This document shows positions 1-9,571 of a DNA stretch of 64,000 bases, in pieces. The notes under the pieces were generated by a model that saw only the letters and a list, made by a program, of their open reading frames with translations, was not told the origin of the DNA and did not search any database. Both the position numbers and the translations under genes were made by a program. How positions within the stretch are numbered: position 1 is the stretch's first letter; each line of letters begins with the position of its first letter. The stretch is from Flavobacteriaceae bacterium (GTDB taxonomy: Bacteria > Bacteroidota > Bacteroidia > Flavobacteriales > Flavobacteriaceae): contig JAITMD010000006.1 of the NCBI GenBank assembly GCA_031277535.1, positions 434,001 through 498,000 of the forward strand. Reading direction: 5' to 3'.

Positions 1-304
1 CAATTTCTTTTTTCTTACTTTCTACTTTCACACTATCTGTTTCAACAATAGCATTACTTGTATCTTGTTGTATAACATACGGTACTATCATCTCATTTTG
101 TCTAAAAAGAAACGAGGAACCAAAAAAACCTCCTATCAATAAACTTGCAGCTATACCAATCCAAAATTTCAAGCTCAGCTTTTTCTTTACTGCATTATAC
201 TCATCCAATTGGGTGGCCAATTTATTCCACGCCTCAGCAGAAGGTATTACCTCATTTTCACTTACCTTCTTCTGCAACTTTTCTTCTATTTCATGCCATT
301 CCAT
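1..304 (-). CDS. Anti-sigma-like membrane protein (partial, C-terminus outside window)
   Basis: The reading frame enters from the left edge and begins at the ATG whose complement is at 302-304. The visible ~100 residues start MEWHEIEEKLQKK. A charged cytoplasmic part of ~48 residues is followed by one hydrophobic segment (FWIGIAASLLIGGFFGSSF) and then a polar, presumably periplasmic, part. That topology fits a transmembrane anti-sigma factor. The start overlaps the end of the upstream ECF sigma gene by 19 bases, so translation is probably coupled and this protein likely binds that sigma factor. The partner role is inferred from context; no zinc-binding HxxxCxxC motif is visible in the part seen. 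Confidence 0.65.
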   Translation of the reverse strand, partial: MEWHEIEEKLQKKVSENEVIPSAEAWNKLATQLDEYNAVKKKLSLKFWIGIAASLLIGGFFGSSFLFRQNEMIVPYVIQQDTSNAIVETDSVKVESKKKEI

Positions 305-855
305 ACCCCTCTTTGTTTTAATTGTTCTAATTGATATTGCAATAATTTTCTTGCTTGTGCTAATTGCGATTTTGATGTCCCTTCTTGTATCTGCAACATT
401 TCTGCTATTTCATGGTGCTTATATCCTTCTACTACAAATAAGTTAAACACCATTCTACATCCCTCTGGTAACTGATTAATCAGTAATTCCAAGTCTTCCA
501 TAGACAGATCATAATCTATGGTAGTTACTTCTTCTATCACTACAAGATCTTCAAGGTAGTTTATCTCCTTCTTACTTCTCAAATAAGATATTGCTTCATT
601 AACCATAATACGCCTTATCCATCCTTCAAAACTACCTTTGTTCTGATATTGGTTTATTTGAGTAAACACTTTCATAAACCCAGAAATCATTACATCTTCA
701 GCATAATGTATGTCCTTTACATACTGACAGCATACAGCAAGCATTTTAGCTGAAACCAATTGATATACTTCCTGCTGAGCACTCCGTTTATTTGCTCGCA
801 GATCATCAATAAAGTCATCTATTTTTTTCTTGTGAAGTCGTATCAATTTCATCAA
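286..855 (-). CDS. ECF-type RNA polymerase sigma-70 factor
   Basis: 189 residues, the usual size for an extracytoplasmic function sigma factor. Region 2 spans roughly residues 25-95, with a pattern like GSFEGWIRRIMVNEAISYLR typical of sigma region 2.4. Region 4 spans about residues 125-185 and holds the helix-turn-helix (GYKHHEIAEMLQIQEGTSKS). It would direct core RNA polymerase to stress or envelope promoters. It overlaps by 19 bases with a downstream membrane protein that is probably its anti-sigma factor. Two adjacent ATG codons are possible starts; the upstream one is used. The target genes cannot be told from the window. Confidence 0.9.
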   Translation of the reverse strand: MMKLIRLHKKKIDDFIDDLRANKRSAQQEVYQLVSAKMLAVCCQYVKDIHYAEDVMISGFMKVFTQINQYQNKGSFEGWIRRIMVNEAISYLRSKKEINYLEDLVVIEEVTTIDYDLSMEDLELLINQLPEGCRMVFNLFVVEGYKHHEIAEMLQIQEGTSKSQLAQARKLLQYQLEQLKQRGVWNGMK

Positions 856-1080
856 CTAATTTTATTTATAAACAGAGGGTTAACTGTCGTGTTTAAAATT
901 AAAATAATTTAACACAACAAAAAATCTCTGCTTTTCAGATAAAACAAATGCTTATCAAATAAAAAAGCTTAGTTATAAGGAAACTAATAAATAAAACAAT
1001 CATTTTCATATTCTATGTGTGTTGGTTCTATCTATATAGACGCAACAGAATACAAAAAGGTTGTAAGGAAGAGTAAATAA

Positions 1081-2061
1081 TTATTTTTTTCTTTCAATTA
1101 CGTAGTTCACCATAGTAAATAAGGCTTCTCTATAAGCCGATTCTGGGAACTCTTGAAGTATATCCAACGCAGCTTGTTGGTATTCGATCATTTTAGTAGA
1201 GGCATAATCCAATCCGCCTTTTTGTTTAACAAAGGCGATTACCTCTTTCACACGTCTTTTATCCTCGTTGTGGTTTTTGACTGAATTAATTAACCACTTT
1301 TTCTCTTTAGGCTCCGAAGTGTTTAGCGCATAAATAAGTGGTAAAGTCATTTTTTGTTCTTTGATATCTATACCAGTAGGTTTACCAATAGGACCATCTG
1401 TATAATCAAACAAATCATCTTTTATCTGGAAAGCCATACCAATCAATTCACCAAACTTACGCATCTTCTCAATAAGTTCAGCATCATCTGGTTGTACAGC
1501 TGCAGCTCCCAATGAGCAACAGGCAGCTATAAGTGTAGCTGTTTTTTGTCTGATTATTTCATAATAGACATCCTCTGTAATATCTAAGCGTCTTGCCTTT
1601 TCTATTTGGAGTAATTCTCCTTCACTCATCTCACGTACTGCAACCGAAATAATGCGAAGCAAATCAAAGTCTCCATTATCAATAGACAACAACAACCCCT
1701 TTGACAATAAGTAATCTCCTACTAATACAGCAATCTTGTTTTTCCAAAGGGCATTCAATGAAAAGAAGCCTCTGCGTTTATTACTATCATCCACTACATC
1801 ATCGTGTACCAATGTTGCAGTATGTATTAACTCTATAACAGATGCCCCTCTATAAGTACGTTCATTTACTTGGCCATCACCAACCATCTTTGCCACTAAA
1901 AATACAAACATAGGACGCATTTGCTTCCCTTTTCTATTGACAATATAATAAGTAATCCGATTCAATAAGGCTACTTTACTCGCCATCGACTTATGGAACT
2001 TTTTTTCAAAAAGCTCCATTTCCTCTTTAATCGGGACCTGTATTTGTTGTACTATATTCAT
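1081..2061 (-). CDS. Long-chain polyprenyl diphosphate synthase
   Basis: Trans-prenyltransferase of about 326 residues that lengthens an allylic diphosphate with isopentenyl diphosphate units; in this phylum the product is most likely the menaquinone side chain. The first aspartate-rich motif is seen as LVHDDVVDDSNKRRG and the second as IKDDLFDY, both binding Mg-diphosphate. The KGKQMRPMFVF stretch is the substrate-binding region near the N-terminus. The ATG at 2061 (MNIVQQIQ) is preferred; an in-frame upstream codon would add three residues without an ATG. Chain length (hexa-, hepta- or octaprenyl) cannot be decided from sequence by eye, so no ispB or hepT symbol is given. Confidence 0.9.
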   Translation of the reverse strand: MNIVQQIQVPIKEEMELFEKKFHKSMASKVALLNRITYYIVNRKGKQMRPMFVFLVAKMVGDGQVNERTYRGASVIELIHTATLVHDDVVDDSNKRRGFFSLNALWKNKIAVLVGDYLLSKGLLLSIDNGDFDLLRIISVAVREMSEGELLQIEKARRLDITEDVYYEIIRQKTATLIAACCSLGAAAVQPDDAELIEKMRKFGELIGMAFQIKDDLFDYTDGPIGKPTGIDIKEQKMTLPLIYALNTSEPKEKKWLINSVKNHNEDKRRVKEVIAFVKQKGGLDYASTKMIEYQQAALDILQEFPESAYREALFTMVNYVIERKK

Positions 2062-2159
2062 TAGAATCAAAAATACGAATTTTTACTGTGTTTATCACCT
2101 AATTTATATTGTTCAAAACAAGTAATTATACGAATGTCAATTGCTATTCAACTATTTTC

Positions 2160-3200
2160 TTATGATTTATTAGCTAATTGTCCACAAGCAGCATCAATAT
2201 CTTTTCCTCGACTTCTACGTACCACAACAGTAATATCATTTCGCTCTAAAGCGGCAATATAGCTATTTGTAGCTCGTTCATCTGCTTGTTGAAACTCTCC
2301 ATCATCAATTGGATTATACTCAATCAAATTCACTTTACAAGGGACATATTTGCAAAACTTTACTAAAGCATCAATAGAAGCTTTATCGTCATTTATTCCT
2401 TTCCATATCACATACTCATATGTCACACGACTTTTTGTTTTACTGTACCAATATTGAAGTGCTTCACGTAGATCCGTCAATGGGAAATTCTTTGTAAAAG
2501 GCATGATTCTATTACGTGTTTCTTCAATAGCTGAGTGCAAAGACACGGCTAACTTAAACTTCACTCCATCATCTGCCAATTTCTTAATCATCTTTGGAAT
2601 ACCTGAAGTAGATACAGTAATACGCTTTGGCGACATTCCTAACCCTTCTTCTGATGTAATTTTATCAATAGCCGCTTGTACATTATTATAATTCATTAAT
2701 GGCTCTCCCATTCCCATAAATACAATATTTGACAAAGGATGCCCATGATGTTGACGACTTTGTTGATCAATCGTTAATACTTGATCGTATATCTCATCCG
2801 GATTTAGGTTACGCATACGTTTCAAACGTGCTGTAGCACAAAACTCACAGTCCAAACTACATCCCACTTGTGAAGACACACACGCTGTAGTACGTGTTTC
2901 AGTAGGTATTAAAACAGACTCTACAATAAGATCATCATGCAATTTCACACCGTTTTTGATTGTTCCATCCAAACTAATCTGCATAGTATCTACCTTGATG
3001 TGATTAATCACAAAATTAGCATCCAACATCTCACGAGTAGCTTTTGATAAGTTACTCATATCTTCAAATGTATGAGCTCCCTTACTCCACAACCATTCGT
3101 AAACTTGGTTTCCTCTAAATGCTTTATCACCTTGAGAAACAAAAAAATCTCTTAATTGTTCCTTAGATAAACTTCTGATGTCTTTTTTGTCTGTTTGCAT
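2160..3200 (-). CDS. rlmN: Dual-specificity 23S rRNA/tRNA adenine-C2 methyltransferase RlmN
   Basis: Radical-SAM enzyme of 346 residues that methylates C2 of A2503 in 23S rRNA and A37 in some tRNAs. The [4Fe-4S] cysteine motif is CSLDCEFC, the SAM-binding motif is MGMGEPLMN, and the C-terminal catalytic cysteine lies in DAACGQLA. Length matches the family (about 340-370). The start is the ATG at 3200. A TAnnTTTG box ends only four bases upstream of this ATG, so the mRNA may be nearly leaderless. A strong hairpin with a T-run lies just further upstream and belongs to some other leftward transcript. Confidence 0.97.
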   Translation of the reverse strand: MQTDKKDIRSLSKEQLRDFFVSQGDKAFRGNQVYEWLWSKGAHTFEDMSNLSKATREMLDANFVINHIKVDTMQISLDGTIKNGVKLHDDLIVESVLIPTETRTTACVSSQVGCSLDCEFCATARLKRMRNLNPDEIYDQVLTIDQQSRQHHGHPLSNIVFMGMGEPLMNYNNVQAAIDKITSEEGLGMSPKRITVSTSGIPKMIKKLADDGVKFKLAVSLHSAIEETRNRIMPFTKNFPLTDLREALQYWYSKTKSRVTYEYVIWKGINDDKASIDALVKFCKYVPCKVNLIEYNPIDDGEFQQADERATNSYIAALERNDITVVVRRSRGKDIDAACGQLANKS

Positions 3201-3204
3201 GCCG

Positions 3205-3212
3205 CAAAGTTA
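3205..3212 (-). promoter_or_regulatory. Bacteroidota -7 box of rlmN (TAACTTTG)
   Basis: On the minus strand TAACTTTG matches TAnnTTTG exactly and is separated from the rlmN ATG by only CGGC. No TTG is seen at the ideal -33 distance; that position runs into a terminator hairpin. Transcription would start at or within a few bases of the ATG. Confidence 0.5.
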
Positions 3213-3237
3213 ATTCATTTATCACGAAATAGAAACA

Positions 3238-3365
3238 CAAAAAAAGCTGGTATCTCTACCAGCTAAAACAATCAAATATAAACTATGAAATGCTTTTGCA
3301 TTTACTACACTTCAATATATAAACGAGTTAGTACAATGATTACTTATTCTCACTAACTCATTTTA
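3238..3365 (-). ncRNA. Candidate small RNA with three hairpins and a terminator
   Basis: Read on the minus strand, this gene-free stretch holds three perfect hairpins in a row: GAGTTAGT/ACTAACTC (3352-3359 with 3325-3332, 19-base loop), AAATGC-AAAA-GCATTT (3288-3303), and AGCTGGTA-GAGA-TACCAGCT (3245-3264) followed by seven or more T. The last is a textbook intrinsic terminator, yet no protein gene lies upstream of it on this strand for several hundred bases. A small RNA is the simplest explanation. No clean TAnnTTTG promoter was found and no family is recognised. Confidence 0.4.
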
Positions 3366-3450
3366 ATACAAGCAACTATCGTACCATTTTTACAATATAA
3401 CTCCTAATAATATTATAAAAAATATGTTTTTGAAAAAAAATATAGCCATT

Positions 3451-3944
3451 ATGCAACATACAGCATTTATTATTAATCGGGGAGAAAACCTTTTTATTAT
3501 TGTAATGAACAATTAGAAGGGTATAATAATTTCACAAAAGAATTTAGTGGTTGTGAATATGAATCAAAATATGAGCGTTTCTTCTACATTGTGGGGACTG
3601 ATGCATAGGGGCAAATCATATATAACGAAGAAAAACAACCCTATTTATCTATTAGAGACTGAGAAGATAACGAATATTTCAAATTGAGTATTACCACAGA
3701 ACAAATGTCTTTTTTTAAACAAGACGAAGGTATTATCTTATTAGATGTAGATAGTAGTATTTCACAGCAAGAGCTTATTAATACATTAACAAGCGAAAAC
3801 ATAGAAGAGACACAAGAAGAGCTAACAGCCTTAGAACAAAAGTATAACTTAGAAGAATATAGTCTTTCTGGTCTTATTTTCTGTCACTACACAGAAGAAG
3901 ACAAAGTACAAATTCGTAAAGAATGGGAAGAAGAGAATAGTTAA
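3451..3944 (+). pseudogene. Decayed gene of unknown function (one frameshift, two in-frame stops)
   Basis: A possible start ATG at 3451 reads MQHTAFIINRGENL, then the frame shifts near 3485-3500. From there one frame reads protein-like sequence (YYCNEQLEGYNNFTKEFSG) but is broken by TAG at 3606-3608 and TGA at 3660-3662, before continuing open to the TAA at 3942-3944. The part after the last stop is 86 residues, acidic, ending with KEWEEENS. Composition and continuity across the stops argue for one former protein of about 160 residues. I do not recognise the family. A short product from a TTG at 3684 or ATG at 3705 cannot be excluded but has no visible promoter. Confidence 0.6.
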
Positions 3945-4001
3945 CGATTTACCGTTTTCGGTTTACAATTTACAGTCAGTCTGTGAACCGAAAACTGTTA
4001 A
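3939..4001. terminator. Long imperfect inverted repeat between convergent genes
   Basis: GTTAAC and GTTTTCGGTTTAC (3953-3965) are mirrored by GTGAACCGAAAAC (3983-3995) and GTTAAC. The stem overlaps the stop codon of the leftward SWIM gene. It has no long T-run, so it may be a weak bidirectional terminator or an mRNA-protecting 3' stem. Confidence 0.4.
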
Positions 4002-5341
4002 CTAATCAACTTATTCACTGCCAACACATGCTTACACATTCCTCTATCTCCTTGATATTTCCCATACCATTCACAAGTACAGCGCTGTTGTTCTCCATCT
4101 AAAACAACTGTATGTCTAACACCACCCGTCCCATCTACACGAGCTTCTACACGTCCGTTAGCCTTACTAATAATTTCCACTTTATTATCTGCAATAAGCT
4201 TCTCTGCATTCTTCAAACGAGGATTCAAACTCATGATGCGTTCCAACTTAAAGGGTAACCTTCTATAGAAAAATGCATTGTCATCTACATCAAAGCCCAG
4301 CAGTCCCATAGATGCCATACGAGCAGTCAAACTATCCACATCTTTAAAGCCTAATCCTTCTTCTACTGCCAGTAGTGTTGGGTTAAAGCGTTGGTTTGCA
4401 TACGCATATTTATCTAATGCATCTATCCACTCATCGTCTATGTCTTCTATCAATGATTCTAATGCAGCCCCTTCTCCAGAGAACCCTCTAAATGCTTCTC
4501 TTGATAAAGATAAACTAAAACGTATATCACCAAAGTATAGCTGCCAAGTAGTACTTAACATATTTGGGTGAGGAAACACCTGCATATAATCCATATAGGG
4601 CAATAAAGGTTCTAATAATCGCAAGCGATGAATAGCACCTACACAAATACCATTATTTGATTTTACAGGAGAAAAAGAAGGCATATTTCCTCTCAAAATC
4701 AAATAATAATCACTCTTCACAATCCCTTTTGGAATACCCCTAAAGAGCTGTTGTGTCTGTACTTTATTGAATCTATGTACTTTTTCCGCTTTCGACAAAT
4801 AAATCTGTACTGTACTCAGCCCCTTAATCCACTTGACAGGAAGGGGAACCTTGCGTTCAGTTATTTTCTTTTCCTCTACTTGCAATCCCACTTCCTTTTG
4901 TCCAATAGAGAGCATCACTTGCTCTGTTTGTTTGATACTATTTAATGCAGTCAACATCGGTTGATTAAAATCTACATTAGTTGTACCATTCTCTAAAAAC
5001 TCTCCATCTAATCCATCAGGTAATACATCTACACGTGCATACACTCCTGCACAATGAGAGAATCCCTCAAAACGCACTCTACCATCACCTGCGGTAACAA
5101 TAGGATCCTTCAACTTAGACAACTCTGCAGGAGACAAACTAAAACTTGACTTCACCACATTAGACAACGCAATCAAACAACGAGACATAATAAATGGATG
5201 CTTTACACTGCCCCAAAAAAAGCAAGGTGCATCCGTATTCTTCTGTATTTCACTGTATTTTGCTAAGAATAACTCATCTCTACCCTTCCCTTTGGTTAGG
5301 TTTGATGGATTGTTGTATATGTATGATAATAAATCGTTCAT
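3998..5341 (-). CDS. SWIM zinc-finger domain protein
   Basis: About 447 residues from the ATG at 5341 (MNDLLSYIYNN); the open frame extends 26 codons further up, but that part overlaps upstream sequence and reads unlike the family. The C-terminus carries a SWIM zinc finger, CTCEWYGKYQGDRGMCKH, with ligands C421, C423, C436 and H438. SWIM domains bind DNA or proteins. The remaining ~400 residues carry no motif I can name. In other bacteria such proteins often sit near helicases or MoxR/VWA genes, but none is nearby here, so the role is open. Confidence 0.8.
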   Translation of the reverse strand: MNDLLSYIYNNPSNLTKGKGRDELFLAKYSEIQKNTDAPCFFWGSVKHPFIMSRCLIALSNVVKSSFSLSPAELSKLKDPIVTAGDGRVRFEGFSHCAGVYARVDVLPDGLDGEFLENGTTNVDFNQPMLTALNSIKQTEQVMLSIGQKEVGLQVEEKKITERKVPLPVKWIKGLSTVQIYLSKAEKVHRFNKVQTQQLFRGIPKGIVKSDYYLILRGNMPSFSPVKSNNGICVGAIHRLRLLEPLLPYMDYMQVFPHPNMLSTTWQLYFGDIRFSLSLSREAFRGFSGEGAALESLIEDIDDEWIDALDKYAYANQRFNPTLLAVEEGLGFKDVDSLTARMASMGLLGFDVDDNAFFYRRLPFKLERIMSLNPRLKNAEKLIADNKVEIISKANGRVEARVDGTGGVRHTVVLDGEQQRCTCEWYGKYQGDRGMCKHVLAVNKLIS

Positions 5342-5441
5342 GGTAATGTATAATGATAAGGCAAGGTAGTAAATTCCTGCCATATTAAACATTACTACCC
5401 AACAACAGTCATCTACCAATCAACTATAAATTGATATGCAC

Positions 5442-5475
5442 AAAAAAAGCCCTACTCTAAATTTAGAATAGGGCT
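5442..5475 (-). terminator. Intrinsic terminator
   Basis: Stem GCCCTA(C/T)TCTAAA with TTTAGA(A/G)TAGGGC followed on the minus strand by seven T. It ends the transcript of the secreted-protein gene at 5541-6128. Confidence 0.85.
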
Positions 5476-5540
5476 TCTTTATTATTTGTAAATGAAATAC
5501 AACATATTGTACTCCACAGATAAGTAAAACTTATTTAATA

Positions 5541-6128
5541 TTATATTCTCTTTTTAATTATTTTTCCTAACTCTTTTCCTGTCTTAGCAAAGCTTTCTCC
5601 AAGACGGCTTTCATTACTAAAGTTAGAACCAAACTGACTACCAGGCATTTCGTCAAACAATTCTGAAACCAATACATTCGAAGGATTTGCTCGTTCATAT
5701 AGTGTAATAATAGAGTTAGCTTTTGCTGCTTGTTTTACTAATCCTGCATCCCATCCCGGATATACCCATGCAACTTTCACTTTCAAAATATACTTTGAGT
5801 CACTTGCTTTAGCTTTAAACTTTACTTTATCAGCAACATATTTATTCAACAACAACAAAAACTTAGGTTCCCAAATTTCCTCTTTTGCACGACTCCATCT
5901 TGTAGCCCAAAGATCTCCAGACTCTTCTAATTTTTTATTAAGCTCAGCTGTGCGAAGTTTCACATAATCTTCTTCCTTATAATTATCTTTCAATACCTTC
6001 ATTGTACTATAGTCAAAGATTACCTCAACATCAGATACATCTTTTAAAACTTTAAAATTACTCAAGTCTTGAGCAAACAATTGTCCGTTAAACAACAGAA
6101 ACAGTGTAAATAATAAATAGCGTGTCAT
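5541..6128 (-). CDS. Secreted protein of unknown function
   Basis: 195 residues from the ATG at 6128 (MTRYLLFTLFLLFNGQLFAQ), which begins directly with a good signal peptide cleaved after FAQ; a longer frame up to 6176 has an AT-rich, poorly coding extension. The mature part is mixed alpha/beta in character, with VIFDYSTMKVL near the N-terminus and a lysine-rich C-terminus ending GKIIKKRI. There is no lipobox cysteine, so it is probably periplasmic. I do not recognise a named domain. It is a single-gene unit with its own terminator. Confidence 0.7.
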   Translation of the reverse strand: MTRYLLFTLFLLFNGQLFAQDLSNFKVLKDVSDVEVIFDYSTMKVLKDNYKEEDYVKLRTAELNKKLEESGDLWATRWSRAKEEIWEPKFLLLLNKYVADKVKFKAKASDSKYILKVKVAWVYPGWDAGLVKQAAKANSIITLYERANPSNVLVSELFDEMPGSQFGSNFSNESRLGESFAKTGKELGKIIKKRI

Positions 6129-6292
6129 TTTTATGAATTTTTGCAAAAATACAATTATATAAATACAAAAAAACACAATACAATCTTTATTTTATTGACA
6201 AATAAAGACACTTGACAAACAATAACTAACATTAGTATAAACAATCCCACACCTACTAAACACAATAGAGCAAATTCTTTATTCTATTTCTA

Positions 6293-7033
6293 TTATGCTG
6301 TTGTTTCGTAATAAGTATAACCTGTTTTTAATAGTCCCTGTTTCACTACCTCTTTATCCGCTATACGATGTATAAACACTTGATAACAATCTCCTCCAAT
6401 ATCAAAGAACCCCAATTGTAGATTACTTTGCTTCAATACATTATCAACATCCTTAAAAACAGATGTAGAGCTTACAGCCCCATTGTCTGGATAATTCTCT
6501 TTTGGGGGAAGATTGTCTATTGACATACTGTAAATACTATTCAATGCCTGATCCACATTCCATAGAAAATCCTCCACAGCTGACTTCCAATCCAAATAGA
6601 TAATAAAATACACCTGCTCTTCATTACAAAAAGAGACAGTATAAAGCATTGCATCCATCTTAGTTCCCCAATCTTCATCGTAATCTGGTGCTTCACTTAA
6701 ACCTTCCAACATAACTATCAATTTTTCTCTAATTGCCTCATTGGGTACACAGCATTCAAATAAAGTCATTAATCCCTCTCGTTCCTCTGCTGTAACAATC
6801 AATTTGTTGACCTCTACAGGTGCAGTAACAGATTGTACAACTTCTTTTTTAGGAAACCAAGGCTTATTTGTAAAGTCTTCCTTACTCCACAAATAAGTTA
6901 CCCAGACTGCAGCAACACCAAACCAATAAATATCGCTAAAATGATAAGAAAACAAATCAGCTACAATATACTTAGCACCTATACCAATAAGCACTAAAAC
7001 AAAGAAAACGAGAAAGTAAGTAGTGTTTTTCAT
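6293..7033 (-). CDS. Membrane-anchored protein of unknown function
   Basis: 246 residues. Two hydrophobic helices at about residues 5-25 and 33-50 (DIYWFGVAAVWVTYLW) anchor a soluble C-terminal domain of about 170 residues rich in acidic and aromatic residues. That domain resembles small DUF6630-like domains in size and pattern, but I cannot confirm this without a profile search. No catalytic motif is visible. It stands alone between two leftward genes with 110-230 base gaps. Confidence 0.65.
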   Translation of the reverse strand: MKNTTYFLVFFVLVLIGIGAKYIVADLFSYHFSDIYWFGVAAVWVTYLWSKEDFTNKPWFPKKEVVQSVTAPVEVNKLIVTAEEREGLMTLFECCVPNEAIREKLIVMLEGLSEAPDYDEDWGTKMDAMLYTVSFCNEEQVYFIIYLDWKSAVEDFLWNVDQALNSIYSMSIDNLPPKENYPDNGAVSSTSVFKDVDNVLKQSNLQLGFFDIGGDCYQVFIHRIADKEVVKQGLLKTGYTYYETTA

Positions 7034-7194
7034 ATATTAAATTTACAAAAAAACACAATATATTTTAGCAAGTATTTTTATCAATATATACCCCTTTCTA
7101 TTACGATTTACACCCCAATCATTTCACATACACCACTTAATCTACCTGATATTCCCTATCTCTATTATACAAAACTGTAAATCATTTAATGCCA

Positions 7195-7226
7195 TAAAAA
7201 AACCGATACCCTTTCGAGTATCGGCT
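7195..7226 (-). terminator. Intrinsic terminator of the fumarase gene
   Basis: CCGATAC (7203-7209) pairs with GTATCGG (7218-7224); on the minus strand the stem is followed by seven T. Confidence 0.85.
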
Positions 7227-7259
7227 TTCTGTTGTCTATTCAATTGTTAGTTTTTGTTC

Positions 7260-8861
7260 TTATAAGTTTTGGAAGAAATCATTCCCTTTATCATCAGTGA
7301 TAATAAAAGCAGGGAAATTCTTCACTACTATCTTACGTACAGCTTCCATACCTAATTCTGGGAAGTCAACTACCTCAACGCTCAAGATATTCTCTTTTGC
7401 TAAGATAGCAGCAGGTCCACCAATAGAACCTAAGTAGAAACCTCCGTGTTTCTTACACGCATCAGTTACAGCCTGACTACGGTTACCTTTTGCCAACATA
7501 ATCATACTACCTCCCACCGCTTGGAAAGCATCCACATAGGGATCCATACGTCCTGCAGTTGTTGGTCCAAAACTTCCTGATGGCATTCCATCTGGTGTTT
7601 TAGCAGGTCCTGCATAATACACTGGATGATTTTTGAAGTATTCTGGCATCTCTTGTCCATTGTCTAACATTTCTTGGATTTTTGCGTGAGCGATGTCGCG
7701 TGCTACAATCACAGTTCCATTTAACATTAAACGAGTTTTGATAGGATGCTTAGTTAATTCAGCTAATTGTGCTTCCATTGGTTGATCTAAATCAATCACT
7801 ACAGGCTCTTCTAAGTGAGGAGGTGTAGCTGGTAAAAAACGTCCTGGGTTAGTTTCCAATTGCTCTACAAACAATCCCTCAGCTGTAATCTTCGCTTTAA
7901 TATTTCTATCTGCAGAACAAGATACTCCCAATCCTACTGGACATGAAGCAGCATGACGAGGTAAACGAATTACACGTACATCATGTGTAAAATATTTTCC
8001 TCCAAACTGTGCTCCAATATGAGACTCTTGGCAAATTAATTGTAATTTTTTCTCCCACTCTAAGTCACGGAAAGCCTGACCTCCCATATTACCTGACGTA
8101 GGTAAATTATCATAGTACCCTGCAGATGCTTTTTTTACTGCTGCTAAGTTTGCCTCAGCAGAAGTACCACCAATCACTAATGCTAAGTGATAAGGAGGAC
8201 ATGCCGCAGTACCTAAATCCATAATTTTTTCTTTGATAAACTCTGTTAAGTTCTTATCGTTCAACAAAGCTTTTGTTTTTTGGTATAAGAAAGTCTTGTT
8301 TGCAGACCCTCCACCTTTAGCTAAAAATAAGAACTCATATTTAGCTCCTTGTGTAGCATAAATATCAATTTGTGCTGGTAAGTTTGATCCTGAGTTTTTC
8401 TCTTCAAACATGCTAATTGGAACAATCTGAGAGTAACGCAAGTTTTTCTTTTGATATGTTTCAAAAATACCTTTTGACAAACTCTCTGCATCATTAGTTC
8501 CAGTATATACATTCTCTCCTTTTTTAGCAACAACAATCGCTGTTCCTGTATCTTGACAAGAAGGTAACTGTCCCTCTACTGCTACTTGTGCATTCTGCAA
8601 TAAATTGTATGCCACAAAACGATCGTTATCCGTCGCTTCTGGATCATCCAATATTGCTCTTAACTTTTCTAAATGAGATGTTCTCAACATAAAAGAAACA
8701 TCATTCATTGCTGTTTCAGCTATTAATTCAATCCCTTTAGGATCAACCACTAATATCTCGCGATCACCTAATTTTTCAACTTTTACGTATTCTGAAGAAA
8801 TCTTTTTGTACTGCGTATCATCTTTTTGGATTGGATACGGATCTTGATATATAAAGTCCAT
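7260..8861 (-). CDS. Fumarate hydratase, class I ([4Fe-4S])
   Basis: Iron-sulfur fumarase of 533 residues, the size of E. coli FumA/FumB, converting fumarate to malate in the TCA cycle. The N-terminal catalytic domain has the cluster cysteine in SCQDTGTA and further conserved cysteines in AACPPYHLA and [14 protein letters not shown]. The C-terminal swivel domain carries the ARDIAHAK and [17 protein letters not shown] signatures. The start ATG at 8861 gives [10 protein letters not shown]. It is a single-gene operon with its own terminator; a weak TAACTTTA -7-like box lies at 8888-8895. Being cluster-dependent, the enzyme would be sensitive to superoxide and iron shortage. Confidence 0.95.
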   Translation of the reverse strand: MDFIYQDPYPIQKDDTQYKKISSEYVKVEKLGDREILVVDPKGIELIAETAMNDVSFMLRTSHLEKLRAILDDPEATDNDRFVAYNLLQNAQVAVEGQLPSCQDTGTAIVVAKKGENVYTGTNDAESLSKGIFETYQKKNLRYSQIVPISMFEEKNSGSNLPAQIDIYATQGAKYEFLFLAKGGGSANKTFLYQKTKALLNDKNLTEFIKEKIMDLGTAACPPYHLALVIGGTSAEANLAAVKKASAGYYDNLPTSGNMGGQAFRDLEWEKKLQLICQESHIGAQFGGKYFTHDVRVIRLPRHAASCPVGLGVSCSADRNIKAKITAEGLFVEQLETNPGRFLPATPPHLEEPVVIDLDQPMEAQLAELTKHPIKTRLMLNGTVIVARDIAHAKIQEMLDNGQEMPEYFKNHPVYYAGPAKTPDGMPSGSFGPTTAGRMDPYVDAFQAVGGSMIMLAKGNRSQAVTDACKKHGGFYLGSIGGPAAILAKENILSVEVVDFPELGMEAVRKIVVKNFPAFIITDDKGNDFFQNL

Positions 8862-8895
8862 TGAATATTTATTTTTTTATTGTACAGTAAAGTTA

Positions 8896-9508
8896 CTAAT
8901 TATACTTATCAAATATTCTTAGAATCCTTCTAAATAGATATAAATAACGTGCTCCATTTCTTATGTTCACCATCCCTTATAATATCACATACAACAGCAT
9001 TTTTCATCTATAATTACTTCACTTTTTATCTCCTTTTATTTTTAAAGTTGTTCTTAAAAATTGTAGCTCCACTTGGTACTAAAAAAAGTAATAATTCCAA
9101 TTTATTTCTCCTGATTTTATTTCTTTTTTAAACATGCTCCATCAAGAAACAAAAAGCACCTTAGTACCTAATAGCTCAATAATAACTCAAAATTAATTCA
9201 ACAATCCTTCAGTAAAAAGGCGCTCCTATAGAGCATTCTTGTAGTATTGTTGAACAATTCCTGAACAATTTGCCTAAAACATGCATCGTAACTGGCTTCA
9301 AAGGCAACAAGCAATAATAACATAGACTCGCCAAAAACAAACCAAACCATTAAAAATCAACAATATATAAAAAATATTCGCAAAATTAAATTAAATAAAA
9401 CACCTACTTTTTTTGTAAATATTTCAAGGAAGAAGTCTTTTTTACTCAAAAAAGGTGTCCTATTACAGTAAATAGCGCAAACACCCAATGGTTATTCTCT
9501 ACTCAAAA
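8896..9508. other. Gene-free AT-rich stretch
   Basis: Very AT-rich and without a convincing gene on either strand. A 60-codon hydrophobic frame at 8949-9131 has no homology I recognise and looks like chance. One possible structured element is TTCAACAAT (9197-9205) with ATTGTTGAA (9246-9254), enclosing a small GCTC/GAGC hairpin. Confidence 0.5.
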
Positions 9509-9550
9509 CAAAAAAAACTCTTTGTTTTTACAGAGAATAACAAAGAGTTT
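9509..9550 (-). terminator. Second tandem terminator below cytochrome c
   Basis: AAACTCTTTGTT (9515-9526) pairs with AACAAAGAGTTT (9539-9550), followed on the minus strand by eight T. Confidence 0.7.
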
Positions 9551-9571
9551 AATAAATCGCAAAACACTTAT

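Noticed and set aside
8949..9131. Rightward 60-codon hydrophobic frame upstream of fumarase
   Set aside because: AT-rich leucine/phenylalanine runs typical of non-coding low-GC DNA; no promoter or recognisable domain.
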